In this document: in pieces, positions 28,061 to 37,292 of the stretch | Layout of the letters: each line of letters starts with the position of its first letter | How positions within the stretch are numbered: the first letter of the stretch is position 1 | Assembly: GCF_001414055.1 (NCBI RefSeq) | Contig: NZ_CP013002.1 | Span: 1,116,001-1,180,000, forward strand | DNA: 64,000 bases | Source of the DNA: Caulobacter henricii | Lineage (GTDB): Bacteria; Pseudomonadota; Alphaproteobacteria; Caulobacterales; Caulobacteraceae | Direction: 5' to 3' | Made by a program: the position numbers and the translations under genes | Notes under the pieces: generated by a model | The model's input: only the letters and a program-made list of their open reading frames with translations | What the model was told of the DNA's origin: nothing | Database searches by the model: none

Positions 28061-28819
28061 CTAGTGCATGCCGCCCTGAATGACGGTGGGCATTTCCTTC
28101 ATGATACCCAGGCGGCGCGCCACCTCGGTATAGCTCTCGATGACATTGCCCAGATCGCGACGGAAGCGGTCCTTGTCCAGCTTCTCGTTGGTCTGGCTGT
28201 CCCACAGGCGGCAGCTGTCGGGGCTGATCTCGTCAGCCAGGATCACGCGGCTGAAGTCGCCTTCATAGATGCGGCCAAACTCGATCTTGAAGTCGACCAG
28301 GGTGATGCCGACACCGCTGAACAGGCCCGACAGATAGTCGTTCACCCGCAGGGCCATGGCCATCATGTCGTCGATCTCCTGGGTTGCGGCCCAGTTGAAG
28401 GCGGTGATGTGCTCTTCCGACACCATCGGGTCGTTGAGCTTGTCTTCCTTGTAGTAGAACTCGATGATCGAGCGCGGCAGGGGCTGGCCTTCGGTCAGGC
28501 CCAGGCGCGTGGCGATCGAACCGGCGGCGATGTTGCGCACCACCACTTCGAGCGGAATGATCTCGACTTCCTTGATCAGCTGCTCGCGCAGGTTCAGCCG
28601 GCGGATGAAGTGGTTCTGGACGCCGATGCCGTTCAGGCGAGTCATGATGTACTCGCTGATCCGGTTGTTGATCACACCCTTGCCTTCCAGCTGGGCCTTC
28701 TTCTCGCCGTTGAAGGCGGTGGCGTCATCCTTGAAGTACTGGATCAGGGTGCCGGGTTCGGGACCCTCGTACAGGATCTTGGCCTTGCCTTCGTAGATCT
28801 TCTTGCGGCGGGTGGTCAT
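28061..28819 (-). CDS. purC: Phosphoribosylaminoimidazole-succinocarboxamide synthase (SAICAR synthetase)
   Basis: The 252-residue enzyme joins CAIR and aspartate with ATP, step 8 of purine synthesis. Diagnostic segments are [14 protein letters not shown] at the N-terminus, [10 protein letters not shown] (ATP/substrate loop), [10 protein letters not shown], and VDFKIEFGR...[16 protein letters not shown] at the C-terminal active site. Length is standard. It lies upstream of purS on the same strand and divergent from the DUF1476 gene. Confidence 0.96.
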   Translation of the reverse strand: MTTRRKKIYEGKAKILYEGPEPGTLIQYFKDDATAFNGEKKAQLEGKGVINNRISEYIMTRLNGIGVQNHFIRRLNLREQLIKEVEIIPLEVVVRNIAAGSIATRLGLTEGQPLPRSIIEFYYKEDKLNDPMVSEEHITAFNWAATQEIDDMMAMALRVNDYLSGLFSGVGITLVDFKIEFGRIYEGDFSRVILADEISPDSCRLWDSQTNEKLDKDRFRRDLGNVIESYTEVARRLGIMKEMPTVIQGGMH

Positions 28820-29089
28820 GGCTCTCGTCGAGGCCCTTCTGGATGTAAAACGGCGCCCCGTCGAAGAAACGAAAAGCGCGCGCGGCCGGATAGCTGCGCG
28901 CGGCGTTCGACTCAAGGCCGCTCACTGAAAATGTCAGTCTGAACTTATCTGAATGAGGGCTGCCGCGCAAACGCGGGGTCAGGGGCCGTTCAGGTTGACG
29001 GGGTTAAACCGGACACTGCGGCGTATCCGCCGATTGCGGCTTGGCCCGTCCCGGGATAGACAGCCGCCTGACATGCTATTGGGGCCTTC
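28820..29089. other. Divergent promoter region purC / DUF1476 gene
   Basis: The 270 bp contain no open gene. A GC-rich inverted pair (GCGCGCGCGGCCGG...GCTGCGCGCGGC, about 28876-28902) and a short CACTGAAAATGTCAGTC hairpin (near 28923) lie near the purC side. A TTGACG at 28996 could be a -35 box for the DUF1476 gene, but a matching -10 is not clear. Confidence 0.5.
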
Positions 29090-29407
29090 ATGACCACCTT
29101 TGACGATCGCGAACAGGGTTTCGAACGCAAGTTCGTTCTGGACCAGGACCTGGAGTTCAAGGCTACGGCCCGCCGCAACCGCCTGCTGGGCGAATGGGCG
29201 GCCGGCCTGATGGGCCTGGAAACCGCTGAGGAATATGCCCGCGCCGTTGTGAAGTCCGACTTTGAGCAGCCGGGCGACGACGACGTGCTGCGCAAGGTTG
29301 CCGGCGACCTCAAGGGTTCCGGCGTCTCGGTGTCCGAATCCGAAGTGCGCATGAAGATGGACGAACTGCTGGCCCAGGCCCGCGAGCAGATCAAGGCCGG
29401 CGCCTAA
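29090..29407 (+). CDS. DUF1476 protein, probable zeta-type ATP synthase inhibitor
   Basis: The 105-residue helical protein starts MTTFDDREQGFERKFVLDQDLEFKA and matches DUF1476. In Paracoccus this family is the zeta subunit, which blocks reverse rotation of F1-ATPase by inserting its N-terminal helix. The conserved middle WAAGLMGL and C-terminal VRMKMDELLAQA are present. The family is largely restricted to alphaproteobacteria and often lies next to purC, as here. A strong terminator follows. The inhibitory role in this organism is inferred from family. Confidence 0.9.
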   Translation: MTTFDDREQGFERKFVLDQDLEFKATARRNRLLGEWAAGLMGLETAEEYARAVVKSDFEQPGDDDVLRKVAGDLKGSGVSVSESEVRMKMDELLAQAREQIKAGA

Positions 29408-29434
29408 GCTCGTCGGGGCCCAGGCCGAAAGTAC

Positions 29435-29465
29435 AAGGGCCGCCCCTCGGGGCGGCCCTTTTCAT
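29435..29465 (+). terminator. Intrinsic terminator after the DUF1476 gene
   Basis: A perfect 12-bp stem (29435-29446 with 29449-29460) with a very short loop is followed by T residues. It is 27 nt after the stop and could also act on the opposing M13 peptidase transcript. Confidence 0.85.
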
Positions 29466-29485
29466 TTGGCGGCAGGGCCGAGGGC

Positions 29486-31492
29486 CTACCAGACCCGCGA
29501 ACGGGCCTCCGGAGCCAGGTAATAGGCCTCGCCGGGCTTCACCCCGAAGGCTGCATACCAGGCGTCGACATTGCGGGTCGGACCCACCACCCGGAAGCTC
29601 GAGGGCGAGTGCGGGTCGGAGGCCATCTGCTGCTTGAGCGAGTCGTCCCGCTCCTTGGACTGCCAGGCCTGGGCGAAGGCCAGGAACAGCCGCTGGTCGC
29701 CGGTCATGCCGTCGATCACCGGGGCCGGCTTGCCCTTCAGCGAGGCGTGATAGGCGTCGATGGCGACCTGCAGGCCGGCCAGGTCGGCGATGTTCTCGCC
29801 CATGGTCAGCTTGCCGTTGATCTTGGCGCCCGGAACCGGCTCGTACTGGTCGTACTGCTTGCCCAGGATCTCGGCCTGGGCCTCGAAGCGCTTGGAGTCC
29901 TCGGGCGTCCACCAGTCGCGCAGGGCCCCCTTGGCGTCGATCTTGCGGCCCTGGTCGTCAAAGCCATGGCTGATCTCATGGCCGATCACCGCGCCGATGG
30001 CACCATAGTTCACCGCCGGGTCGGCGGCCGGATCGAAATAGGGCGCCTGCAGAATGCCGGCCGGGAAGACGATCTTGTTCTCGAGACCGCCATTGTAGGC
30101 GTTGACCGTCTGGGGCGTCATGGCCCACTTGCCGGCATCGACGGGCTTGCCCAGATCGTTCAGGCTATAGGCCCACTCGAAGGCCCGGCTGCGCGAGACA
30201 TTGCCGTAGAGGTCGGCGACGTCGATCTTCAGGCCCGAATAGTCGCGCCACTTGTCGGGATAGCCGACCATGACCTTCATCTTGGAGAGCTTGGTCTGGG
30301 CCTCGGCCTTGGTGGCCGGTGACATCCAGGGGGCCTGCTCGATGCGCTTGGCCATGGCCGTCTTCAGATTGGCGATCAGTTCGACCATCTGGGCCTTGGA
30401 CGAGGGCGGGAAGTATTTGGCCACATAGGTCTGACCGACGACTTCGCCGACGGTGCTGTCGACCAGACCGACACCACGCTTCCAGCGCGGGCGCAGGGCG
30501 GACTGACCGCTGAGGACCTTCACATATTCGAACCGGCTGTCGACGAAGCGCTTGGACAGGTAGGGCGAAGCCTCCTCAACGAGATGGAAAGCCTGCCAGG
30601 CCTTCAGGGTCTCGAGCGGGGTCTCGTCATAGACCTTGGCGATGTCGCGAACGGCGGTTTTCTCGCCCAGCACCACCTTGGTCAGGCCCGGCATGCCCGC
30701 TGCGGTCAGATAATCCGACCACGGAAAGTTCGGTGCATAGGTCTTCAGATCGGCGATGGAGGTGGGGTTGTAGATCTTGTCGATGTCGCGACGGTCGGCG
30801 ACGGCCCAGCTGGCCTTGGCGATCGCGGTCTCGAAGGCGACGACATCGGCGGCCAGTTTGGCGGGGTTGGCATAGCCGGCCATCGTCAGGGCGCGCTCGA
30901 TGAAGGCGGTATAGGCCGCCAGCTGCGGCTTGAAGGCGTCGGTCAGATAGTAGTCGCGGTCGGGCAGCCCCAGGCCTGACTGGCCGACATAGATCGTGTT
31001 GATCTCCGGGGTCTTGGCGTCGGGATAGATGTCCAGCGAGAAGATATCCGCGCCAAAGCCGCCGTGGGCGCGGCCCATGGCCAGGGCGAAGTCGGTCTTG
31101 CTGCCCAGGGCCGCGATCTTGGCGAGATCCGCCTTCAGCGGCTTATCGTCGATGGCCTCGACCTGGGCCTCGTTGGTGAAGCTCTTGTACAGGCCACCGA
31201 TCTGCGTCGAGGCATCGGCCGTTTCAATCAGGGTGCGCAGTTGCTCCTGCGAACGGTTGAAGACGTCATAGCCGACACCGGCTGCGGCCTGGTCAGCCGG
31301 AATCTGGGTCCTGGCCTCCCAGGCGCCATTGGCGTGCTTGTTGAAGTCGGTGCCGGGCGAGACGGTGGTGTCGCGCGCCGTGAGGTCGACGCCCCAGGCT
31401 CCGTACATCGGTTTAGCGGGTTCGGCGGCCAGGGCCGAGGCGGCGACGGACATGGCGATCGCGGAGGTCGCGGCCAGCAGAAGGATACGCAT
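29486..31492 (-). CDS. Exported M13 family (neprilysin-like) zinc metallopeptidase
   Basis: The 668-residue protein starts with a signal peptide ending ALAAEP near residue 24. The catalytic domain contains HEISHGFDDQG (HExxH zinc motif) and ENIADLAGLQVA, whose Glu is the third ligand, as in M13 oligopeptidases. The substrate-binding VNAYNGGLENKIVFPAGIL is characteristic. The C-terminal end RNVDAWYAAFGVKPGEAYYLAPEARSRVW is complete. It probably degrades oligopeptides in the periplasm. It stands alone between the DUF1476 gene and the purB operon end. Confidence 0.95.
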   Translation of the reverse strand: MRILLLAATSAIAMSVAASALAAEPAKPMYGAWGVDLTARDTTVSPGTDFNKHANGAWEARTQIPADQAAAGVGYDVFNRSQEQLRTLIETADASTQIGGLYKSFTNEAQVEAIDDKPLKADLAKIAALGSKTDFALAMGRAHGGFGADIFSLDIYPDAKTPEINTIYVGQSGLGLPDRDYYLTDAFKPQLAAYTAFIERALTMAGYANPAKLAADVVAFETAIAKASWAVADRRDIDKIYNPTSIADLKTYAPNFPWSDYLTAAGMPGLTKVVLGEKTAVRDIAKVYDETPLETLKAWQAFHLVEEASPYLSKRFVDSRFEYVKVLSGQSALRPRWKRGVGLVDSTVGEVVGQTYVAKYFPPSSKAQMVELIANLKTAMAKRIEQAPWMSPATKAEAQTKLSKMKVMVGYPDKWRDYSGLKIDVADLYGNVSRSRAFEWAYSLNDLGKPVDAGKWAMTPQTVNAYNGGLENKIVFPAGILQAPYFDPAADPAVNYGAIGAVIGHEISHGFDDQGRKIDAKGALRDWWTPEDSKRFEAQAEILGKQYDQYEPVPGAKINGKLTMGENIADLAGLQVAIDAYHASLKGKPAPVIDGMTGDQRLFLAFAQAWQSKERDDSLKQQMASDPHSPSSFRVVGPTRNVDAWYAAFGVKPGEAYYLAPEARSRVW

Positions 31493-31576
31493 GATTGGAA
31501 GTCTCTCCCCAAGAAGGCGAGACGCTGCACCAGGCCGGGCCGGAAGGCAGCTGAAAAGGTTGTAATGTTCCGCCGC

Positions 31577-32080
31577 TCAGGCGAGGCGGACGCTCAGGGT
31601 GTTCCAGGCCAGGGCCTTGTCTTCGAAGCTCTGCGCCGCATGGGCCGGACTGGAAGAGGGCAGGGTGATGAGCGCGACACTGTCGACCAGGCTCGCCAGC
31701 AGGCGGCGTCCCAGTTTCGCGGCTGTCCCGCCGTTGAAGGCGACAGCCCGCAGGGCCGGCAGGGACTCGACCAGGGCCAGCAGGTCATTGGCGCGGGGAT
31801 TGAGGATCGCGGCATCCAGGCTGCCGCGCCGCTCGGCCTCCGCGACGACATCCCACAGGCCGATACCGCGCGCGCGCAGGGCAGACAGCCGGTCCGCATA
31901 GGGGCGAGCGACCAGGGGCGTGTCGAGCACCCCTTCGAGCAGCCGCCAGAAGGCATTGCGCGGATTGGCATAGTACTGGCCAGCCGCCAGTGAGGCCTCG
32001 CCCGGCAGGCTGCCCAGGATCAGGACGCGGGTGTTTGCATCTACGACCGGCGGGAAGCTTCTTTTACGCTCAGCGACCAT
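31577..32080 (-). CDS. Hypoxanthine/deoxyinosine DNA glycosylase (UDG superfamily, family 6)
   Basis: The 167-residue protein has the family 6 motifs: GSLPGEASLAAGQYYANPRNAFW (motif 1, with the conserved GSLPG and YYANPRNxFW) and LPSSSPAHA (motif 2). These enzymes remove deaminated adenine (hypoxanthine) from DNA rather than uracil. It overlaps the 2OG oxygenase gene by 11 nt and forms a unit with it and purB. A purB-linked expression of an enzyme that repairs deaminated purines is suggestive but not proof of a shared pathway. Confidence 0.88.
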   Translation of the reverse strand: MVAERKRSFPPVVDANTRVLILGSLPGEASLAAGQYYANPRNAFWRLLEGVLDTPLVARPYADRLSALRARGIGLWDVVAEAERRGSLDAAILNPRANDLLALVESLPALRAVAFNGGTAAKLGRRLLASLVDSVALITLPSSSPAHAAQSFEDKALAWNTLSVRLA

Positions 32081-32810
32081 TGGGCGGGTCGTTCCGCAGC
32101 CAGCCGGTGACGGTCAGGCGCGGCGCGCCGGCATAGGGGGCGACGGGGGCCACCGAGTGTTTGCGCGGCACCTTGAACAGGGTCAGCACATTGAAGGCCG
32201 GCGCGAAGCCGCGTTCGACGTCGCCGGCGTCATCGTGAAACAGCAGCTGGCCGCCCCAGTCGGGCCGCCACTGGCGGGTCAGGCCCAAGGTATAGGCCGC
32301 CAGCCGTTCGCCCACCCCGGTGTCGTCATGCAGGGTCAGGAAGTCGGCCGGGCGATAAAGCGTCGCCTGGGCATCCACCTTGGTGATGGCGGTCTCGCCG
32401 GTAACAGCCGCGCCGAAGGCGATGAATTCGGGGCTGTTGAGGAACGCCGTCAGGGCGTGAATCGGGTGGCCCGGGTCGCGGCCTTCGACGAAGGCGTTGA
32501 TCATCGGATAGCCCAGATAGATGTAGGCAAACCCGGTGCGGGCCCGAAGGGTGGCGGCATGGAAGCGGGCGGCCACGGCGTCGGCCCCGAGTTCGGCGCG
32601 CCGGGCCCGGCTAAGGATCTCGGCCCCGCCCGTTTCGTTCGAACAGATGACGTCCCAGTCGAGGGTCTGTTCCAGAATGCCGGCCAGGCGGTCGACGACC
32701 GCCGGCTCGAACACATCGGGAATGCGCACCAGACCCTCGCGCGCATAGACCTGTGCGAAGGCTGCCGGATCCAGCGCCGGATTGAGGCGGAGGACCGGGG
32801 CCTCGCTCAT
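32070..32810 (-). CDS. 2-oxoglutarate/Fe(II)-dependent oxygenase, prolyl-hydroxylase-like
   Basis: The 246-residue protein has a complete facial triad: His161 and Asp163 in TLHDDTG and His218 in RKHSVAPV, with Arg231 in APRLTVTGW for 2-oxoglutarate. The segment WRPDWGGQLLFHDDAG is typical of prolyl-4-hydroxylase-like enzymes. Possible targets are a proline in a protein or a small molecule; none can be chosen. The start is 2 nt after the purB stop and its end overlaps the glycosylase gene, so all three are translated together. Confidence 0.85.
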   Translation of the reverse strand: MSEAPVLRLNPALDPAAFAQVYAREGLVRIPDVFEPAVVDRLAGILEQTLDWDVICSNETGGAEILSRARRAELGADAVAARFHAATLRARTGFAYIYLGYPMINAFVEGRDPGHPIHALTAFLNSPEFIAFGAAVTGETAITKVDAQATLYRPADFLTLHDDTGVGERLAAYTLGLTRQWRPDWGGQLLFHDDAGDVERGFAPAFNVLTLFKVPRKHSVAPVAPYAGAPRLTVTGWLRNDPPNGR

Positions 32811-32812
32811 GT

Positions 32813-34123
<1,311 letters not shown>

Positions 34124-34185
34124 GGACCGGGCGTTTCGGCCGGACCGTCGCTTGAGTCAAGCATCATGGCCGGCGCAGGCCGGAC

Positions 34186-34253
34186 AAAAAGACGGCCGCC
34201 TCCCAGGAGAAGAAGGCGGCCGAGTCATTGGGAGGAAACGCCCTGGAAGGGCA
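34186..34253 (-). ncRNA. Candidate small RNA, or terminated leader of purB
   Basis: Reading on the minus strand, a promoter-like pair ends at 34259 and predicts initiation near 34253. There a 5' hairpin GCCCT-TCC-AGGGC (34252-34240) begins. A single-stranded pyrimidine-rich linker with UUUCCUCCCAAUGA (34239-34225) follows, then a 9-bp GC-rich stem (34222-34214 with 34201-34193) and U-rich tail (34192-34186). This layout, with a short stem, open seed resembling an anti-Shine-Dalgarno sequence, and an intrinsic terminator, is that of a bacterial small RNA. It ends 62 nt before purB, so attenuation of purB is the alternative. Confidence 0.5.
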
Positions 34254-34258
34254 TGCTC

Positions 34259-34287
34259 CCTATAGACCCGTCATGACCGTTTGACAA
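34259..34287 (-). promoter_or_regulatory. Promoter of the candidate small RNA
   Basis: On the minus strand TTGTCA (34287-34282) is followed after exactly 17 nt by TATAGG (34264-34259). The -35 box lies inside the palindrome at 34282-34295. Confidence 0.5.
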
Positions 34288-34295
34288 CGTTGTCA
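34282..34295. promoter_or_regulatory. Perfect 14-bp palindrome TGACAACGTTGTCA
   Basis: Each half is TGACAAC, with a central CG step. This is the shape of operators bound by LacI-family repressors in gammaproteobacteria and alphaproteobacteria. It overlaps the -35 box of the candidate small RNA, so binding would block it. No LacI-type gene is in the window. Confidence 0.55.
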
Positions 34296-34337
34296 TAAAA
34301 CTGTCTCCGAAAGATCGCCGTCTCTCGTGGTCTGGCC

Positions 34338-34372
34338 AAAAAAAGAGGGAGACCGGCCTGGGCCGGTCTCCC
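34338..34372 (-). terminator. Terminator of the amine oxidase operon
   Basis: On the minus strand a perfect 12-bp stem (34372-34361 with 34358-34347) leads to a U7 run (34344-34338). It lies 48 nt after the RidA gene stop. Confidence 0.88.
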
Positions 34373-34420
34373 CCTGATGCATCTGCAATACCACAGGCGG
34401 GAATGGAAACGGGCGCTGCC

Positions 34421-34918
34421 CTATTTCTTGCGGGCCGCCTGGACCTCGATCTCGACCAGCATGCCGCCTGCGACGAGGCCGGCGACCTGGCTGGTGATCC
34501 GCGAAGGCTTGTTGGGCTGTTCGGCCGTGCCGAACAGGGTCTTGTAGGCCTCCATCATGCCGGCGAAGTCCATCTTGCCGCCCTTGGCGGGATCGCCGAC
34601 CAGCAGGACGCGCATCATCACGACATCGCCCATGGTCGCGCCCTGCGTCTTCAGCGCGTCCTCGATGCGCTTCAGCACGCCCAGGGTCTGGGTCTTGGTG
34701 TCGCCGAACGTGGCGGTCAGGGCGGGGTCGCCCTTGGGGTCGAGCATCGGCGGGACCATGCCGCTGACATAGATCATGTCATAGCCGGCCGGCACCGTAA
34801 CGACGCTGGCAATGGCCGACTTGGGGTCGCCGCCGCGGACGATGTCCTGGGCGGAGGCGGCTCCGGCGAGAGCGGTCGCCAGAAGGACGCCGGCGGTGAG
34901 GGTGGCAAGGCGGGTCAT
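34421..34918 (-). CDS. Exported RidA (YjgF/YER057c) family protein
   Basis: The 165-residue protein has a signal peptide ending ASAQD near residue 24, then a RidA domain. The conserved Arg that holds the imine carboxylate is present in PSRITSQVAG, and the Glu in MLVEIEVQA matches the water-activating Glu of E. coli RidA. RidA proteins hydrolyse reactive enamine/imine intermediates to ketones and ammonia. A periplasmic form is unusual. It is the last gene of an operon with an exported cytochrome c and Tat-exported amine oxidase, whose product would be an imine. Confidence 0.88.
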   Translation of the reverse strand: MTRLATLTAGVLLATALAGAASAQDIVRGGDPKSAIASVVTVPAGYDMIYVSGMVPPMLDPKGDPALTATFGDTKTQTLGVLKRIEDALKTQGATMGDVVMMRVLLVGDPAKGGKMDFAGMMEAYKTLFGTAEQPNKPSRITSQVAGLVAGGMLVEIEVQAARKK

Positions 34919-34942
34919 GGTCTTCTCCTTCAGGGGGAACGA

Positions 34943-35341
34943 TCAGTGGGCTTGCAGGCCGCGGGCCGTCTGGGCGGCCCTGGCTCTGGCGCGGATAGAC
35001 GCGACGTCGGCGGCGCTCACCAGCGTGCCCTTGTTGCCCCACGAGGCGCGCACATAGGTGATGATGCCGGCCAAATCGGCGTCGCTGAGGTCATCCTTGA
35101 AGGCAGGCATGCCGGCCCGGCCATTCAGCACTGTGGTGACCAGGGGTGCTGCGGGGCCATTGACCAGGGGCGAGGCGGTCAGGGCCGGGAAGGCACCCTT
35201 GATGCCCTTGCCGGTCACCTGATGGCAGGCCGAGCAATTGTCTTCGTAGAGCGACTTGGGCGGCGGAGCGGCGGAGGCCAGGGTCGGCGCAGCGCCGGCG
35301 GCCAGCAGGCTCAGCAGGGCGAAACGGGAAGCAAGCGTCAT
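34943..35341 (-). CDS. Exported class I cytochrome c
   Basis: The 132-residue protein has a signal peptide ending LASA near residue 24, a single haem-binding CSACH (residues 36-40) and a downstream Met in GRAGMPAF as likely second axial ligand. The pattern LYEDNCSACHQVTGKGIKGAFP and DADLAGIITYVRASWGN is typical of small periplasmic cytochromes that accept electrons from dehydrogenases. It lies 23 nt after the amine oxidase gene and 24 nt before ridA, so it may take electrons from that flavoenzyme. ATG 35341 was chosen because it starts the signal peptide. Confidence 0.92.
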   Translation of the reverse strand: MTLASRFALLSLLAAGAAPTLASAAPPPKSLYEDNCSACHQVTGKGIKGAFPALTASPLVNGPAAPLVTTVLNGRAGMPAFKDDLSDADLAGIITYVRASWGNKGTLVSAADVASIRARARAAQTARGLQAH

Positions 35342-35364
35342 CAGGGTTCTCGGGTCCTCGGGTC

Positions 35365-36969
35365 TCAGGCCTGCTGTACGCGGGCGTGGATCTTGGCGAT
35401 CTGCTGCCAGGCCGACTCGATGGCTCCAGCCTGCCAGCCGCCAAGGTAGCTGAGGTGCTCGCCGGCGAGATAGAGCCGACCGTCGGGTTCGCACAGCAAG
35501 GGATAGGCGTCGCGGCGGCCCGCCTCGCCCCATTCGGCCCAGCCGCCGAGATTGAACTCGGCCAGATGCCAGCAGAACGAGAAGGCGTTCTCGAAACTGG
35601 CCGCATATTCCGGAAAGATCTTCTGGCCGCCGGCCACGGCGAACTCGGCGCGGGCCGCCGGGGACTTGGCGCTGATCCGGGCCGCTTCGCCGCCGAAATT
35701 ATAGTAGCCCAGCAGCACACCCTTCTGGCTCTGCCAGCCGGTGGAGGGCAGGGTGATCGTCCCGATGCCGGGCATGTCGTTATAGATGTGACCGCCATAG
35801 ATGTGATGGTTCTCCTCCCAGAACCGGGTCTTCATCTGCAGGCCGATCTTGTTGACCGGCGCATAGGCCACGCTTTCCATCGCCGCCTTGAACGGCTTGG
35901 AGACCTCGATGTCGATCTGCTTGAGCACGCTCAGCGGGATGGTGCAGACGCAGTAGTCCGCCTCGATCTCGCCGGTTTCGCCGAAGGCGTCCTTGTAGGC
36001 GACCTTCACGCCCTTGCCGTTCTGCTTGATCTTCTGGACGACCGTCGAATAGCGGATCATCGAGCCGACGTGCTTTTCGAAGCCCTTGGCGATCTGGTCC
36101 ATGCCGCCGATCGGCTGCAGCATGGTGCGCTGCTGCTCATAGCCGGTGACCGAGGTCAGGACGCGCCAGGCCTTGCTGTCGAGCACGTCCTTGAAGGTGA
36201 AGGGCTCAAGCTCCTTGCCCGGCCCAGGATCGACGCCTGCCCCCGGCTGCACCGAGAACCCCCGGCCCTCGGTGCCCGTATAGGCCAGATCCTTGGGCGA
36301 CAGTCGGCCCTCATTGATCATGTAGGCGATGAAGGTCTCGCGGTCGGCCGGGGTCAGGGCGGCGTCGAGTTCACCCTTGCTGGCGGCCTTGGCGATCAGT
36401 TCGGCCGCATAGCCGCGGGCGTCGGCGGCCAGTTCGCCCTTGCGGACCGGCTTGCCCTTCAGCGGGCCCGAGCCCTTCTCGAAATAGACATAGGCGGCGT
36501 CATTGTCGTTGACGAAGCTTTCCAGCAGCACGCCGAACAGCTTGGTGTAATGCAGGGTCGAGCGGTGATGGTACGGGATCCGCCAGGGTCCGTGATTGAT
36601 GTAGAGGCCCTCGTCGAACTCGCAGGTCTGTTTGTGGCCGAGCAGGTCGGTATGCTGGAAGCCCTTGCGCGCCGTCTGGCAGCGTCCGCCGGCGAAGGCC
36701 CGTGCTTCCAGGATCTGCACCTGGTATCCGGCTTTTGACAGTTCATAGGCGGCGGTCATGCCGGCCAGGCCTGCGCCGAGGATGACGACCTTGGTACCCT
36801 TGGCGTCGCCGGTCAGGGCCGGTGGCAGCTCGCTGGCCGAGGCCATGCCAAAGCCCAAGGCGTCCATGCCCGACAGCGCCAGGGAGATCCCGCCCACGGC
36901 GGCCAGGCCCTCAAAGAACCGCCGCCGGGTGAGTACTTCGCCTGTCGCCAGGCCTACAGTCGTCGTCAT
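35365..36969 (-). CDS. Tat-exported flavin amine oxidase
   Basis: The 534-residue flavoprotein has a twin-arginine signal (TRRRFFEGL, residues 14-22) and a hydrophobic stretch. The FAD-binding VVILGAGLAGMTAAYEL (GxGxxG at 65-70) ends with LEARAFAGGRC. The C-terminal FAD motif is LYLAGEHLSYLGGWQAGAIESA. It belongs to the monoamine / L-amino-acid oxidase group, which converts amines or amino acids to imines. The substrate is not predictable. A Tat signal means it is folded with FAD before export. It heads an operon with cytochrome c and RidA. Confidence 0.9.
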   Translation of the reverse strand: MTTTVGLATGEVLTRRRFFEGLAAVGGISLALSGMDALGFGMASASELPPALTGDAKGTKVVILGAGLAGMTAAYELSKAGYQVQILEARAFAGGRCQTARKGFQHTDLLGHKQTCEFDEGLYINHGPWRIPYHHRSTLHYTKLFGVLLESFVNDNDAAYVYFEKGSGPLKGKPVRKGELAADARGYAAELIAKAASKGELDAALTPADRETFIAYMINEGRLSPKDLAYTGTEGRGFSVQPGAGVDPGPGKELEPFTFKDVLDSKAWRVLTSVTGYEQQRTMLQPIGGMDQIAKGFEKHVGSMIRYSTVVQKIKQNGKGVKVAYKDAFGETGEIEADYCVCTIPLSVLKQIDIEVSKPFKAAMESVAYAPVNKIGLQMKTRFWEENHHIYGGHIYNDMPGIGTITLPSTGWQSQKGVLLGYYNFGGEAARISAKSPAARAEFAVAGGQKIFPEYAASFENAFSFCWHLAEFNLGGWAEWGEAGRRDAYPLLCEPDGRLYLAGEHLSYLGGWQAGAIESAWQQIAKIHARVQQA

Positions 36970-37292
36970 GCCAGTCCGCCACTCAAATAAGCCGACGCAG
37001 ATAACGCGTGCATCGCGGTGACGATACACCCTTCGTCCCTTCGGTCGATCGCGCCCTGACCAAAGTCTCCTGCATCTCGAGATTTCAGGGGCTTGGGCGC
37101 AACCGGATTTCAGACGCCGGATGATCTGACATGTTAGATCACGGCCAGATGCTCCGCCCTTGGGCACCTTGGGCACCCCCTGTGCGAACCGTGGGCGTGT
37201 GGCGAAGGGGAGCGGGATCGAGGCGGAATCAGGCTTCCGTCCCGTCGGAGGCGACGCATCAAAAGGCGCGCAGCCTGCCAGAGGAGACCGCC
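36970..37292. other. Divergent region between amine oxidase and GNAT genes
   Basis: The 323 bp hold no gene. A near-perfect 20-bp palindrome is at 37122-37141, and the GNAT ribosome site (GAGGAGA) is at the right edge. No convincing sigma-70 promoter is visible for either gene. Confidence 0.6.
37122..37141. promoter_or_regulatory. 20-bp palindrome, candidate operator
   Basis: Half-sites TGATCTGACA and TGTTAGATCA pair at 9 of 10 positions. It sits in the divergent region upstream of the amine oxidase operon and of the GNAT gene, the place expected for a repressor or activator of either. Confidence 0.45.
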
